Shown one piece after another: positions 8,632 to 18,612 of a stretch of 64,000 nucleotides of DNA. The notes beneath the pieces were generated by a model. The model searched no databases and was not told the DNA's origin. It worked only from the letters and a program-made list of their open reading frames with translations. The position numbers and the translations under genes were made by a program. The first letter of the stretch is position 1. Each line of letters starts with the position of its first letter. This stretch comes from Allohahella sp002354735. GTDB lineage: Bacteria > Pseudomonadota > Gammaproteobacteria > Pseudomonadales > Oleiphilaceae. Location: assembly GCF_047946665.1 (NCBI RefSeq), contig NZ_CP172312.1, positions 4,601,953 through 4,665,952 on the forward strand, written 5' to 3'.

Positions 8632-11295
8632 GTGATTTTGACCAGCAGAACGAGCGTGACGCTGGTTTTCAGGGTATTAAGCACGCTTTGTATCCTTTTG
8701 GTCCCCATCGCTTCTGCGTCTTCATCCGCGTTGAATGCTGAGCGATTCGATATCTCTGTGAGCGAAACGCAGCAGTCACTGAACGATCACCTCTACTATC
8801 AGCTCCACGAAGACCAAAACGGCGGGATCGATCCACAAACCTTCAGCGACATTCAGCAGGCGGCTTCGGAGCCATGGCGTCCGGCTGGCGCTCGTACGCT
8901 TAACTTCGGCTTCGAGTCAGGTACGCTCTGGCTGCGAATCCAGCTATTCAACAGCAGTAGTCGATCTATCGAACGCATTGTCAGCCTTAACCATCCCATA
9001 CTGGATGACATCGAATATTATCGCGTCGAGGACGGGGCTATTGTCCAACGCGTCACCACAGGTGACCATCGGCCCCTCTCCACCCGGTTGATCAACAACC
9101 GCTTCTTCGCTTTCCCGGTGGCGCTTGAAGCAGGAGACGAGACGACACTCTACTTCAGAATACGCTCGAAAAGTTCCATGCAAGCCCCGATGATGATCGC
9201 TGCGCCGAATCACTTTTACGAGCGAGCACAAAGGGACACGGTCAAGCACGCCCTTTATTTCGGCGTGATGCTTGCCATGTTGTTCTATAACCTCTTTCTT
9301 TTTCTATCGTTGCGCGAAAGAGTGTATCTGTACTACATCACTTTCGTTCTCGCCACATTGTTCACCCAGGTTTCGATCACCGGCCTATGGGCCCAATTCT
9401 TCTTCCCTGAACTCGGTGCCATTCAAGACCACATCTTCAGATTCTCAGTGCCAACCATGGTGCTTTCAGCCGGGCTATTCACTGTCGCTTTTCTGCGGCT
9501 GGACGTACATGCGCCGCGTCTGCACAAGTGGTTCATGGGGCTTGCTGCGGCAACCGTCTGCGTATTCGCGGTTGCCCTCTTCGGCGAGTACAAAACCGTG
9601 ATATTCGCGTCAGTTGCCGTGCTGTTCCCAACATTTCTGAGCTGCATGCTGGCCGGCCCCTATATGTGGCTGAAAGGCAGCACCCTGGCTCGCTACTACA
9701 CGATTGCCTGGGCTGGTGTGTTGCTGGCCATACTGGTGTTCACCCTCGCTGTGTTCGATGTCATCCCACGGTCGTCGTGGACAGAAAACAGCCCGCCGCT
9801 ATTTTCTGCACTCGAGGCCATACTGCTGTCCTTCGCCCTGGCTGACCGCCTGACTCAGGAGCGAAGGCAGCGGTCTGAATCACAGCTGGCCTTGCTGGCT
9901 GAAATCGAGCATCGGCGCGCCGCAGAGGCTGGTCTCTTTCGACAGGCGCTCTATCATCACCGTCTGCAGATACCCAATCGCGCCTTTCTCGAATCCTGGT
10001 ATCAACAACAGGCTGCTTCGAAGCATCGCTACGCGATCTGTCTCATCCATTTTTCCCGGTTCCACGAGGTCAACAAGACACTGGGTCATACAGAGGCAGA
10101 TCGGGTTCTTCAATTGTTGTCTCAGAGACTCGAGTCACAAGCGGCGGCCTTGCCAGGCGTCGTTTCGCTGAGTCCGGCGGAGACACAATTCGTGTGCAGC
10201 ATCGAGGGCGCTTCGTTCGCGCTCGTGCTACGAGTACCCGATACGCAGGGGCAGGGGGATGGTCTGCCAGGCCCGGCATTAGCTGCGGCCCTGGACAAAT
10301 TCGTGCTGGAACTGTCTGAGCCATGCGCTTCGGGTCAACTCATCATCGAGGTAGGCGCGATAACGGGCATTGCCCTCTTACCTGACCATGGGCAGCAGAT
10401 CGATACCCTGCTACAGAAAGCGCAAATCGCCGTCGATGCCTGTTCGCGACTGAACACGCTCTACACACTCTACAGCGAGCAAATCAATCCCTATAGCGAA
10501 CGCAGGCTCAGCCTGGCCGGCGATCTTCGCAGGGCCATCAAGGAAAACTTGTTGACGCTTGCGTATCAGCCCAAGATTACGGCGAAGTCCCTGTCGATTG
10601 ATTCGGTAGAAGCGCTGTTGCGATGGCAACACCCTCAGCATGGGTTCATCGGGCCGAACGAATTCATTCCCGTCGCTGAACAGACTGGCAGTATTCATGC
10701 GCTGACGGAGTGGGTGCTGAACGAGGCGTTGAGCAGTATCGCCAGCCTTCGCAAGCAGGGGTTTCATCTGACTGTTGCGGTGAATACATCGGCTGTAAAT
10801 CTGCGTGATCGGGACTTCCCGAAGAAGGTTTCACGCGCGCTGAAGCGCTTTGACCTGCCGCCAGGGGTGCTCATCCTGGAAGTCACAGAAACCGCCATGA
10901 TGAGTGATCCTGAGCGAGCCCTGGAAGTGCTGCACGACCTGCACAAGATGACAGTCGGTTTGTCTATCGATGACTTCGGTACAGGCTACTCATCACTTGC
11001 GTACATCAAGCGGCTTCCCATCCAGGAGATCAAGCTGGACCGCTCCTTTGTGATGAACCTGGGTCATGCAGAGGGCGGCGACCGTATCATCGTCGAAACC
11101 AGCATCAGGATGGCGCACGCTCTGGGGCTGAAAATTGTCGCCGAGGGCGTTGAAACGAAAGACGGTTTCGACATCCTCAACAGTATGGGCTGTGATGTTT
11201 TGCAGGGCTATTACATGAGCAGACCAGTTTCGCTGGACGCTCTTCAAGGCGTGTTGACGGAGACTGCGGGCATTTTCAGCCACCCGGAGGCTTGA
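8632..11295 (+). CDS. 7TM-DISM sensor with degenerate GGDEF and EAL domain (c-di-GMP phosphodiesterase)
   Basis: About 887 residues from the GTG at 8632, chosen because GGGGAGGGG lies just upstream and a signal peptide follows at once. The order is a periplasmic DISM domain, seven membrane helices, a degenerate GGDEF domain and an EAL domain. In the GGDEF domain the metal-binding region NKTLGHTEADRVL remains, but the signature loop is replaced by EGASF, so cyclase activity is unlikely. The EAL domain looks active: EALLRWQHP, EVTETAMM, DDFGTGYSSL and KLDRSFV. It probably degrades c-di-GMP, opposing the divergent cyclase. Confidence 0.9.
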   Translation: MILTSRTSVTLVFRVLSTLCILLVPIASASSSALNAERFDISVSETQQSLNDHLYYQLHEDQNGGIDPQTFSDIQQAASEPWRPAGARTLNFGFESGTLWLRIQLFNSSSRSIERIVSLNHPILDDIEYYRVEDGAIVQRVTTGDHRPLSTRLINNRFFAFPVALEAGDETTLYFRIRSKSSMQAPMMIAAPNHFYERAQRDTVKHALYFGVMLAMLFYNLFLFLSLRERVYLYYITFVLATLFTQVSITGLWAQFFFPELGAIQDHIFRFSVPTMVLSAGLFTVAFLRLDVHAPRLHKWFMGLAAATVCVFAVALFGEYKTVIFASVAVLFPTFLSCMLAGPYMWLKGSTLARYYTIAWAGVLLAILVFTLAVFDVIPRSSWTENSPPLFSALEAILLSFALADRLTQERRQRSESQLALLAEIEHRRAAEAGLFRQALYHHRLQIPNRAFLESWYQQQAASKHRYAICLIHFSRFHEVNKTLGHTEADRVLQLLSQRLESQAAALPGVVSLSPAETQFVCSIEGASFALVLRVPDTQGQGDGLPGPALAAALDKFVLELSEPCASGQLIIEVGAITGIALLPDHGQQIDTLLQKAQIAVDACSRLNTLYTLYSEQINPYSERRLSLAGDLRRAIKENLLTLAYQPKITAKSLSIDSVEALLRWQHPQHGFIGPNEFIPVAEQTGSIHALTEWVLNEALSSIASLRKQGFHLTVAVNTSAVNLRDRDFPKKVSRALKRFDLPPGVLILEVTETAMMSDPERALEVLHDLHKMTVGLSIDDFGTGYSSLAYIKRLPIQEIKLDRSFVMNLGHAEGGDRIIVETSIRMAHALGLKIVAEGVETKDGFDILNSMGCDVLQGYYMSRPVSLDALQGVLTETAGIFSHPEA

Positions 11296-11517
11296 TCGTG
11301 CAGGTGCCAATTGCGTCGTGCGAGCCTGCATCGGTCCCTGAACCTTACGACGACAGTACGGATTAGGTACAAATCGAAGGGTCAATATGAGCCATAAGTC
11401 CTAGGCAATTTGGACGATTGGCCTTAATATCTACAGAAACTCGCCTGCCCCAAGTAGTTCGATGTCTGGTATCGCAAGGAAGTTCCATACCATCGTCTTT
11501 ACACGGAAGATAAGCTC
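11296..11517. other. Intergenic region, no gene seen
   Basis: This stretch lies between the EAL gene and the exported protein gene. I see no gene, clear terminator or repeat in it. Confidence 0.5.
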
Positions 11518-12147
11518 ATGTTTAAGGTCTCGAAAGCCGCACGGTCATTCGCTCGAAACTGCCTCTTGATAGCCCCTTTGCTACTCGCCCCGCTCGCCCA
11601 GGCCAGCTATATGATGCCGGAGCAAATCAAGATCGACATCAATTGGGTACCGGAACAGATCGATCTGGACTACGTGTTTGAGTTCGGCGCCAGCGATGAG
11701 ACCACAACCGTTGAGGTGAGCTTCTTCGGCGTGTTCTTCGCCACCTACGCCAGCGAACGTGATGAGCCCTGGTTCAATGCTGGCTACGCCTATCACGATC
11801 CGGAAGAGAGAGCCTTTGATTTGTCAGCAATGCTACGCGTGTTTCTGTTTGAGGACGGACTGGACGAGCAGACTTTCAATTTCATGAATCGCGTCTCGCT
11901 GGACGACACCTATATCTTTGGCTTCGCTTCTGCGATTTATTACATCCCCAACTATTGTGTCCCTTATGAAGATGAGGACTGCCCACCGGTCATCGTTGCT
12001 GACGCCTACGGTGAAACCCTGATCACGTTTTATGACAGCGGTGAAGGCACTGATAATCCAAGTAAGGTGAACCTGCCTGGCAGCTTGCCCTTGGCGATGA
12101 TCGCGGCGATGGGTCTGTTCTGGCGGGGGCGCCGGTCCAAGGTTTGA
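11518..12147 (+). CDS. Exported protein with PEP-CTERM-like sorting tail
   Basis: A 209-residue protein with a signal peptide (LLIAPLLLAPLAQA) and an acidic mature part (EDGLDEQTFNF, YEDEDCPP). The C-terminus follows the tripartite sorting pattern: a short Pro motif (VNLPGSLPL), one membrane helix (AMIAAMGLFW) and a basic end (RGRRSKV). Such tails send proteins to the cell surface through an exosortase. The motif departs from the usual VPEP, so this could be a related sorting variant, and no exosortase gene is in the window. Two Cys in YCVPYEDEDCPP could form a disulfide. Confidence 0.6.
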   Translation: MFKVSKAARSFARNCLLIAPLLLAPLAQASYMMPEQIKIDINWVPEQIDLDYVFEFGASDETTTVEVSFFGVFFATYASERDEPWFNAGYAYHDPEERAFDLSAMLRVFLFEDGLDEQTFNFMNRVSLDDTYIFGFASAIYYIPNYCVPYEDEDCPPVIVADAYGETLITFYDSGEGTDNPSKVNLPGSLPLAMIAAMGLFWRGRRSKV

Positions 12148-12181
12148 CGGCGAATGGGGCGCTTCACGATGCGAATGAGCG

Positions 12182-15100
12182 CTAGCCGATTTCAACCCGG
12201 TTGCGCGACTTTCGCTTGGCCTTGTAGAGCCCTTTGTCAGCCTGCTGTAACAGACTGACAATTGTCGCATTCGGGCCGAGGGCGGCGCTTAGCCCTATGC
12301 TGATGGTCAAGTGGAAGCTGTGAGGCGGCGATTCAATGGCCGTCTTCTCAACCAGGGCGCGTATCCGTTCGGCAAGTTGAAGACCTTCCTCAAGGGTAGT
12401 TTCAGGCGCCAGTACGGCGAATTCCTCGCCGCCGAGTCGGCCGAATATATCCAGGTCCCGGAGGCCTTGTCTGATGATTGATGCCACCATCAGCAGCGCC
12501 TTGTCGCCGACAGCATGGCCATAGGTGTCATTGATCCTCTTGAAGTGGTCGATATCGATCATCATGATCACGAGCGGACGGTTGAACCGCAAGGTACGAT
12601 GCAGTTCCTGCGTAGCCAGCTCGAGAAAGTGGTGCCGGCTGTAGGCCTGGGTAAGTGAATCCGTCGTTGCGATGTAGGTCAGTTTTGCGTTGGCTTCATT
12701 CAGCTCGCGAGTTCGCTGCTCAACCCTGGCTTCGAGGTTGCTATAGAGTGAGGCGTTCTCGAGAGAGATGGCAGTTTGTGCGGCCAGGAACTGAATGGTC
12801 TGCATGTGCTCTGGTGTAAAGGCGTTCCTGGTAAGCGAGTTCTCCAGATAGATCATGCCAAGAATCGTGCTGCGGCTGAGAATGGGTGCGCACAACACCG
12901 AGGCTGGCTGCGCCTGTTGCAGGTAGGGGTCGCCGGAAAATCGGCTCCTTTGAATTCTCTCGCCCAGGATCACCGGCTCACGTGTTCTTGCGACATACTG
13001 CAATATCGTGGTCGGTAAACTCTGGTCCGTGGAAAAATCAATTGGCCGGCTCAGCTGTACCGCTACCATTTCCCCCATCACAGCTTCGGCTTCGATTGTC
13101 CACTCACAAACGCCTGTGGTTTCGTTCTCGTTGGCGAGCAATAAATAGCCCCGTTGGGCGCCGGCATTTTCGATGACCAGCGTCATCATTTTCTGCAGCA
13201 GCGACTCAAGCTGTATCTCACCGGATATGGCCTGTGAGGCCTTGATAACCGACATCGAGTCGAGCGTGCTCGCTGGCTGTGCATGCGAAATATCCATAGA
13301 TCCCCGCATACTTTTTAGATGCCAAACCTCCTGCTGGCCTGCGAGCGAGTGGTGCTGCGCTCTCAGCTGCCGTAGTTTCGCCTCGGCGCCCCAGAATCGG
13401 TAGAGGTGGTAGGCTCTGGTCAGATACAGTTGAGCAAATTCGGTTTGCTCGTGTTGCGCGAAAAACGCCGCCAGCAGTTCGTTCCCCAGCGCCTCATCCT
13501 GCAGAAAACCACGAGAGCGAGCTGCATCGATCGCCGATTGATAGATTTCGATCGTGGACATGGAACGATCTCCGGACAAGCGCGCACGCTCCGCAGTCAG
13601 GAGGGCCAGGCGGTGCTCGTAATTCACCGGCGAGTGCTCGGCCCATACCGTCATTTTATCAATGCAGTCTTGTAGCTTCGCCGTTTCGCGTGATTGAGGA
13701 AGAATGGCCAGCGTGGCATAAAAGTGGAACTGAGGTATGTAGGCAGATGAGACCACGCCATCAAGATACTGCTCGCCCTCAGCGGCGGCCCGGGCAGCGC
13801 CAGCGTGGTCGCCCATCAGGTAGGACAGGACAAGCCGATTGAAATACACAATAAAGAGTCCTGTGCGATCGCCAGCTTCCAGGAGTTTGGGCACCGATAC
13901 GTGCTCGTCAAAGTAGCTGCCGGTCAGGCTCGTGGGATGTTCACCATCGTTCTGCAGATTGGATATCGCCTGCAGGAAGATGGAGAAGTGCAGATGGGCG
14001 GTTTGTTGTTTTAACTGATCAATGACCGACCAGTATTCTCTGCTCATTTTTTCAATCGCTGGCAAGGGCTCACCTGCGAAGAATCCGTGCACGCCTGTCA
14101 TCATGGCGGCCCAACCAGCATACTCGAAATCGCCGGTCGCAAGTCCACTCTGGTAGGTGTCTCTCAGCACCGGCTGAGTATCCGCAATGGGTTCTTTCCA
14201 GTGCTGTAGAAATGCCGCAAACACATAACTGGTTCGGGCCTTGCAGTCATCCGCCGACAGCTGGTCGACCAGTGTCAAGGCGAGCTTGCCGAATTCATAG
14301 CCTGATTCATAATCTCCAAGAATCCCGCTTTTAACGAGGCCGTAAGTGGCATAAGCGGAAGTGGAGCCCTGAGTATTCCCATGGCGATAGGAGAGCTGCA
14401 CCATGACAAAGACCAGTATCGGGAACAATTGAGGCGCTGCCTGATAGCTGGCAGACAGTATCCGGTTCATGATTCTGATAGCAGCCAGATACTGTGGGTC
14501 GGTCATCACGGGCAGATCGGCGAGCGCCTGCGGTGAGGTAGAGGCCAGCAGTGTCATTGTCTCGCCCAGCGCACGTTCGATGTCGCTCTGTTCGGGGCGG
14601 TCCGGTAATTCTATTCCGAGTCGACGTACGGCATCGACAGCTTCGGCGACAGCCCCGGCGGACTGGTGTTGGGCAATCAGTGCCAGAATGCGGATTTCAA
14701 AAAGCGGAATCTGGTCAAGCTGCTCGCTTGTCCGATTCAGTGCGCTGTCGATGGTGACGTGCATGTCGGCATAGTCACCATTCATATACGCCATTTCGGC
14801 GAAGCCGGTATGGAGTTGCAAGGTCAGGTCATACCCGGCGTCCCAGCTGTTTTTTGGGAGCCGAGACAGGCCTCTTCTGTAATAGCGCATTGCGGGCCCG
14901 AAGGCAGCCGAGGACTTTGCCCGCTGGCCCGCCTGGCACTGGATGTCCGCATAGCGAAGCAGATCCTTCGAAGTGGTAAACAGCGTTCTCGCCAGATAAA
15001 AATGCTTGGCAACTTCAAATAAGGTGTTCGTCTTGTCCTGATAGCCAGGGTTCTGCAGTAGCGCGTTGCCAATCTGATAATGAACGTCTGCCTTCGATGC

Positions 15101-17245
15101 AGGGGGCAGGAGAGAGTACGCGGCCTGCTGAACCCGGTCGTGAGAAAAGCGGTAGCGGGGCAGCGCAGTTTCCGAGCCAATGGCTGCCTCTTCACTCTCG
15201 AGCTGCTGCCAATTGAGATGGGGCGTCCACTTGTAGGCGTCATTCAAGGGGATGAGCAAGCCTGAGCGCAGCATGCTCAGTAGCGTCTTTGCAGCGTGGG
15301 GAACTGTTATTCGACTAATGGCAGCCAGCGACTCAAGATCAAACTCATTCCCGATACAGGCGGCAAGACACAGGAGATGCTGGGCCTCTTGTGGAAAAGT
15401 TCGAAGTCGGTCCACCATCAGCTCGATGACATTGTCGGTGATTCCGGCCTGTGCAATCAGGTTAGTGTCCCAGGTCCATTGCATGGTGGCTTGTGAAAAA
15501 CTCAGGAGCGACTGCTGGTACAGGCTGTGCAGAAACTGGTTGATGAAAAAAGGGTTGCCGAGAGTTTTCTCTAGCACGAGCTGTGCCAGCGGGCTGACCA
15601 TCCCTCGTTGACATTGGAGCGCTTCCGCAAGCAGCGCCTCCACATCAGCACGCTCGAGCGGGCTCAGTGAGATGTTGATGACTGGTAGGTCGGCACTATG
15701 AAGCGCTCTGAACAATGCCGAAACAGGCGCCGAAGCGCTGACTTCGTTATCGCGATAAGCCACCAGTATCTGCAGGTGACGAGTCGTGGGGTCTCGCATA
15801 AGCTGCTCGATCAGCTTCAGGGACGAAAGATCGGCCCACTGAAGGTCATCCAGAAAGATCACGAGTGGATGATCGGTATCGCAGAATACTTTTACGAAGG
15901 CCTGGAAGGTGGCCGTAAATCGGTTGCGGTTTTCGGCGGCGGACAAGGCCGGTACAGCTTGTGGTGTGCCAATGATCCACGCCAGCTCTGGGATGACAGT
16001 CGTAATGAGGCCTGCGTTTGGACCCACCGCCTCCAGCAGGCGAGCTCTCCATTCCGCGATCTCCTCGTCACTCTTGGCAAGCAGCATCTGAATCAGCTCT
16101 CTAAAGGCCTGGACGAGCGAAGTGTATGGTGTGCCCTTGTCCAGCTGATCAAATTTTCCCTCAATGAAAAAGCCATGCTGTGCCACGATGGGTTTCAGGA
16201 GCTCCCGGACCAGTGATGATTTACCAATGCCAGCCGGCCCCGTCACGCCCACCAGGCTCTTCTCGCCCTGCAGCATGGTCTCGAAAGCGCTCAACAGCGT
16301 GCTGAGGGCTGCTTCGCGGCCGTAGAGTTGTTGGGGTAGATGAAGGGTGTCAGCGATATCCTGAGTAGCGATGGCAAAATCATCGATCTCGCCCTTGGCT
16401 TGCAGCTGGTCATGGCAGGCCCGAAGATCACGACGCAAGCCTGAAAGGCTCGCGTAGCGGTCTTCGGCTGACTTGGCGAGCAGCTTGAGTACAATATCGG
16501 ACAGCACAAGGGGTATGGCGGGATTGACTGTGTGAAGCGGTGCGGCAGTCCTGGCGATATGCCAGTGCACCCACTCCAGCGGATCATCGGAAGCCAACGG
16601 CAGTTGTCCGGTCAGCAGTTCATAGAACGTCATGCCGAGCGCGTAGAAGTCCGATCGATAATCAATCGCGCTGTTCATGCGCCCGGTCTGTTCCGGTGCA
16701 AGATAGGCCAACGTGCCAGCCAGTTGGGCCGGATTGCCAAGCTGGCTAGGTTCCTGCGTCAGTTCGGTAGAGAGACCGAAATCAATCAACTTCACCTGCT
16801 TCGTCGTGGAATTCCAGACGATGTTCGAAGGATTGATGTCCTTGTGAATAAGCCCCTTTTGATGAACGGACCTCAAGGCATCAACGATCGATAGCGCGAG
16901 CGGTAGAAATTCCGCCAGGGGAACCCCGATGCCGGACCAGTGTCTATCCAATGACTCGCCGCCGAAATCCTCGAGCACCATGACCATAGTGTTCTCGTGG
17001 CGAAAAAGTTCTCTGGCACCAATCACGCCCGGACCTTGAAGGGCTTGAGTTTGCGCAAATTCATGCGCGAAGCGGGCCAGCTGTTCTGGCGTCGGAAAGT
17101 CTACATTCAGCTGTTTTAGAATGACGGGAGGGCTATCTTCGGGTGCGTCCTTGTAATACCCGCGATACACGACCGATTGAGGGCTGCGGTAGAGTTCGTC
17201 CGTGCCTATGATAGCCGCGGACTGAAACGAGACGACACTAGGCAT
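12182..17245 (-). CDS. Giant Ser/Thr kinase - AAA ATPase - GAF - GGDEF signalling protein
   Basis: 1687 residues joining four modules. Residues 1-275 form a protein kinase with the catalytic loop HKDINPSN and metal-binding DFG, so the key residues are present. Residues 300-560 form a signalling ATPase with Walker A GPAGIGKSS and Walker B LVIFLDDLQWAD. A long helical repeat region follows to about 1290, then a GAF domain (about 1340-1490) and a coiled coil (LEARVEQRTRELNEANAKL). A GGDEF domain ends the protein with an intact GRLGGEEFAVL loop, so it should make c-di-GMP. It has no membrane helix and is probably cytoplasmic. Kinase-AAA-GAF proteins ending in a histidine kinase are well known; a diguanylate cyclase is the output here. 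Confidence 0.92.
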   Translation of the reverse strand: MPSVVSFQSAAIIGTDELYRSPQSVVYRGYYKDAPEDSPPVILKQLNVDFPTPEQLARFAHEFAQTQALQGPGVIGARELFRHENTMVMVLEDFGGESLDRHWSGIGVPLAEFLPLALSIVDALRSVHQKGLIHKDINPSNIVWNSTTKQVKLIDFGLSTELTQEPSQLGNPAQLAGTLAYLAPEQTGRMNSAIDYRSDFYALGMTFYELLTGQLPLASDDPLEWVHWHIARTAAPLHTVNPAIPLVLSDIVLKLLAKSAEDRYASLSGLRRDLRACHDQLQAKGEIDDFAIATQDIADTLHLPQQLYGREAALSTLLSAFETMLQGEKSLVGVTGPAGIGKSSLVRELLKPIVAQHGFFIEGKFDQLDKGTPYTSLVQAFRELIQMLLAKSDEEIAEWRARLLEAVGPNAGLITTVIPELAWIIGTPQAVPALSAAENRNRFTATFQAFVKVFCDTDHPLVIFLDDLQWADLSSLKLIEQLMRDPTTRHLQILVAYRDNEVSASAPVSALFRALHSADLPVINISLSPLERADVEALLAEALQCQRGMVSPLAQLVLEKTLGNPFFINQFLHSLYQQSLLSFSQATMQWTWDTNLIAQAGITDNVIELMVDRLRTFPQEAQHLLCLAACIGNEFDLESLAAISRITVPHAAKTLLSMLRSGLLIPLNDAYKWTPHLNWQQLESEEAAIGSETALPRYRFSHDRVQQAAYSLLPPASKADVHYQIGNALLQNPGYQDKTNTLFEVAKHFYLARTLFTTSKDLLRYADIQCQAGQRAKSSAAFGPAMRYYRRGLSRLPKNSWDAGYDLTLQLHTGFAEMAYMNGDYADMHVTIDSALNRTSEQLDQIPLFEIRILALIAQHQSAGAVAEAVDAVRRLGIELPDRPEQSDIERALGETMTLLASTSPQALADLPVMTDPQYLAAIRIMNRILSASYQAAPQLFPILVFVMVQLSYRHGNTQGSTSAYATYGLVKSGILGDYESGYEFGKLALTLVDQLSADDCKARTSYVFAAFLQHWKEPIADTQPVLRDTYQSGLATGDFEYAGWAAMMTGVHGFFAGEPLPAIEKMSREYWSVIDQLKQQTAHLHFSIFLQAISNLQNDGEHPTSLTGSYFDEHVSVPKLLEAGDRTGLFIVYFNRLVLSYLMGDHAGAARAAAEGEQYLDGVVSSAYIPQFHFYATLAILPQSRETAKLQDCIDKMTVWAEHSPVNYEHRLALLTAERARLSGDRSMSTIEIYQSAIDAARSRGFLQDEALGNELLAAFFAQHEQTEFAQLYLTRAYHLYRFWGAEAKLRQLRAQHHSLAGQQEVWHLKSMRGSMDISHAQPASTLDSMSVIKASQAISGEIQLESLLQKMMTLVIENAGAQRGYLLLANENETTGVCEWTIEAEAVMGEMVAVQLSRPIDFSTDQSLPTTILQYVARTREPVILGERIQRSRFSGDPYLQQAQPASVLCAPILSRSTILGMIYLENSLTRNAFTPEHMQTIQFLAAQTAISLENASLYSNLEARVEQRTRELNEANAKLTYIATTDSLTQAYSRHHFLELATQELHRTLRFNRPLVIMMIDIDHFKRINDTYGHAVGDKALLMVASIIRQGLRDLDIFGRLGGEEFAVLAPETTLEEGLQLAERIRALVEKTAIESPPHSFHLTISIGLSAALGPNATIVSLLQQADKGLYKAKRKSRNRVEIG

Positions 17246-17335
17246 GAGACTCCGTTTCTAATTATTATAATGGTATATAGTTTAGACGCTCGCCGCCATT
17301 GTACCCCTGTGCAGGCGTCTTTTCTTGGGGGAGCG

Positions 17336-17743
17336 ATGACAGTAAGACTTTTGCGACCCGGCCGCCCGTTGCCCGAAGACGTCAAGACAACGCTCTCTCC
17401 GTACATTGCGGAGATCGACCTGCAAAGGGCCCGAACACACATCGGCATCCCCTGGTATGTCTATGGCAAGCCCTGCGCCTTCACCTTCGGACATCATATC
17501 TACTTCGCGCCTGGTCGGTATGATCCAGAGTCACCCGACGGAATCGCCCTGATCGCTCACGAACTGAAGCACGTGCAACAGTTCAGAGAGGACGGTCGAG
17601 CGGGCATGTCGGTGAACTACCTTTACCAGTATGCGAAAGGCAGGATGCGGCGGAAGGGGCATTACGCCGCATATCTCGATATTGCCTACGAAGAAGCTGC
17701 CAGATCCTTACAGGCCCGCGTGGCGGCTGATCTGATCAGTTAG
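17336..17743 (+). CDS. DUF4157-like putative zinc metallopeptidase
   Basis: 135 residues from the ATG at 17336, which follows TTGGGGGAGCG. The core is ALIAHELKHVQQFRE, an HExxH-type motif (HELKH), then a downstream YEEAA that could supply the third ligand. HHIYFAPGRYDPE precedes it. This is the small DUF4157-type arrangement. Such domains occur alone or in extracellular-contractile-system effectors, and no such system is nearby. There is no signal peptide. A 50-base relic of this same gene lies at 18414-18464, so the locus has been partly duplicated. Confidence 0.72.
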   Translation: MTVRLLRPGRPLPEDVKTTLSPYIAEIDLQRARTHIGIPWYVYGKPCAFTFGHHIYFAPGRYDPESPDGIALIAHELKHVQQFREDGRAGMSVNYLYQYAKGRMRRKGHYAAYLDIAYEEAARSLQARVAADLIS

Positions 17744-17810
17744 AGAGATTGCCAGGTCAAACACAGACCTGCCATGCTAACACTAACGCGCTGTTCAAGA
17801 GGATGTCATC

Positions 17811-18398
17811 ATGTTCGCCAGAGAAGAAGATATGGAGGTGCTGAGGAAACATGGTATCACCAGTATTCAGCATCTAGCTTCAATTGCGGCCGATCTCCTC
17901 CGGAATTCCGGTGGCAACAGAGCTTCCCACCCCTCTGCAGGTCTGAGCCAAGAGGACAGGGCATTTTTTAGACGTGTCGGCGCGCATGGTGTTGATGGCG
18001 TAGATAAGGACGCCGTTGATAAGTTGAACCGCGATATGGCCACCGAGTATGCCATCCTGATCGAGAGCGCATTGACAAGTGATCAGGTGGCCAGAAAACT
18101 GGGGGTCTCTACCTCCCGTGTGCGCCAGCGCATCCTCAATAGCACCTTGTATTCGATCAAGTATGGTCCACGTAGGTTGTTTCCTCTCTGGCAGTTCAGC
18201 GAGGGGCGTGCGGTTCGGCATCTTGAAGACGTGCTGCCATTGCTCGACAAGAGTGTTCATCCGCTCACGGCGCAAGAATTCTTCACTTCACCACATTCTG
18301 ATCTGGAAGGCCCCCGGGGCGAACTCTGCTCCCCAATCCAGTGGCTGGAAATGGGCCATGACGTGGAGAAACTGAAGCATATCGTCCGGTTTCTGTAG
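17811..18398 (+). CDS. Helix-turn-helix antitoxin-like protein, no toxin partner
   Basis: A 195-residue protein with GAGGATG before the ATG. A central helix-turn-helix reads TSDQVARKLGVSTSRVRQR and is followed by a region that in related proteins binds a toxin and ends with a conserved 'SP..WL..G' segment, here CSPIQWLEMGHDVEKL. This is the pattern of DNA-binding antitoxins normally followed by a RES-type toxin. No toxin gene lies downstream; the next DNA is a relic and a chimeric reading frame on the other strand. It may be a solitary antitoxin or an adopted regulator. Confidence 0.6.
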   Translation: MFAREEDMEVLRKHGITSIQHLASIAADLLRNSGGNRASHPSAGLSQEDRAFFRRVGAHGVDGVDKDAVDKLNRDMATEYAILIESALTSDQVARKLGVSTSRVRQRILNSTLYSIKYGPRRLFPLWQFSEGRAVRHLEDVLPLLDKSVHPLTAQEFFTSPHSDLEGPRGELCSPIQWLEMGHDVEKLKHIVRFL

Positions 18399-18408
18399 TG
18401 GCGCGCCC

Positions 18409-18612
18409 TCAACTTTGGTCATCACATCTACTTTGCGTCGCGCCGATATCACCCAGATACTCATTTACAGACGCCTTGAACTCCCTTTCTAGAGAAGTGG
18501 CGTCGACAGCTTCATAGTTCACCAGATCGCGGATGAACATAAGCTTGCCAAATAAGCAGTGATCTTCCTGGCTATATTCCACAGAGCCAAAATAGCCTTT
18601 GTATTTCATGTA
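18409..18612 (-). pseudogene. HicB antitoxin, C-terminally truncated
   Basis: From the ATG at 18612, after GAGAGGG, the frame reads MSYMKYKGYFGSVEYSQED, then LFGKLMFIRDLVNYEA and LEREFKASVNEYL. This is the N-terminal half of a HicB antitoxin (the partially degraded RNase-H-like fold). HicB proteins are usually about 110 residues with a DNA-binding C-terminus; here 67 residues remain, and the end overlaps a relic of another gene. No HicA toxin is present. Confidence 0.75.
18414..18464 (+). pseudogene. Short relic of the DUF4157-like gene
   Basis: The plus strand reads FGHHIYFASRRYHPDTH, against FGHHIYFAPGRYDPES in the intact gene at 17336-17743. Only about 17 codons remain. It overlaps the 3' end of the HicB-like frame on the other strand, which probably lost its true C-terminus here. 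Confidence 0.7.
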
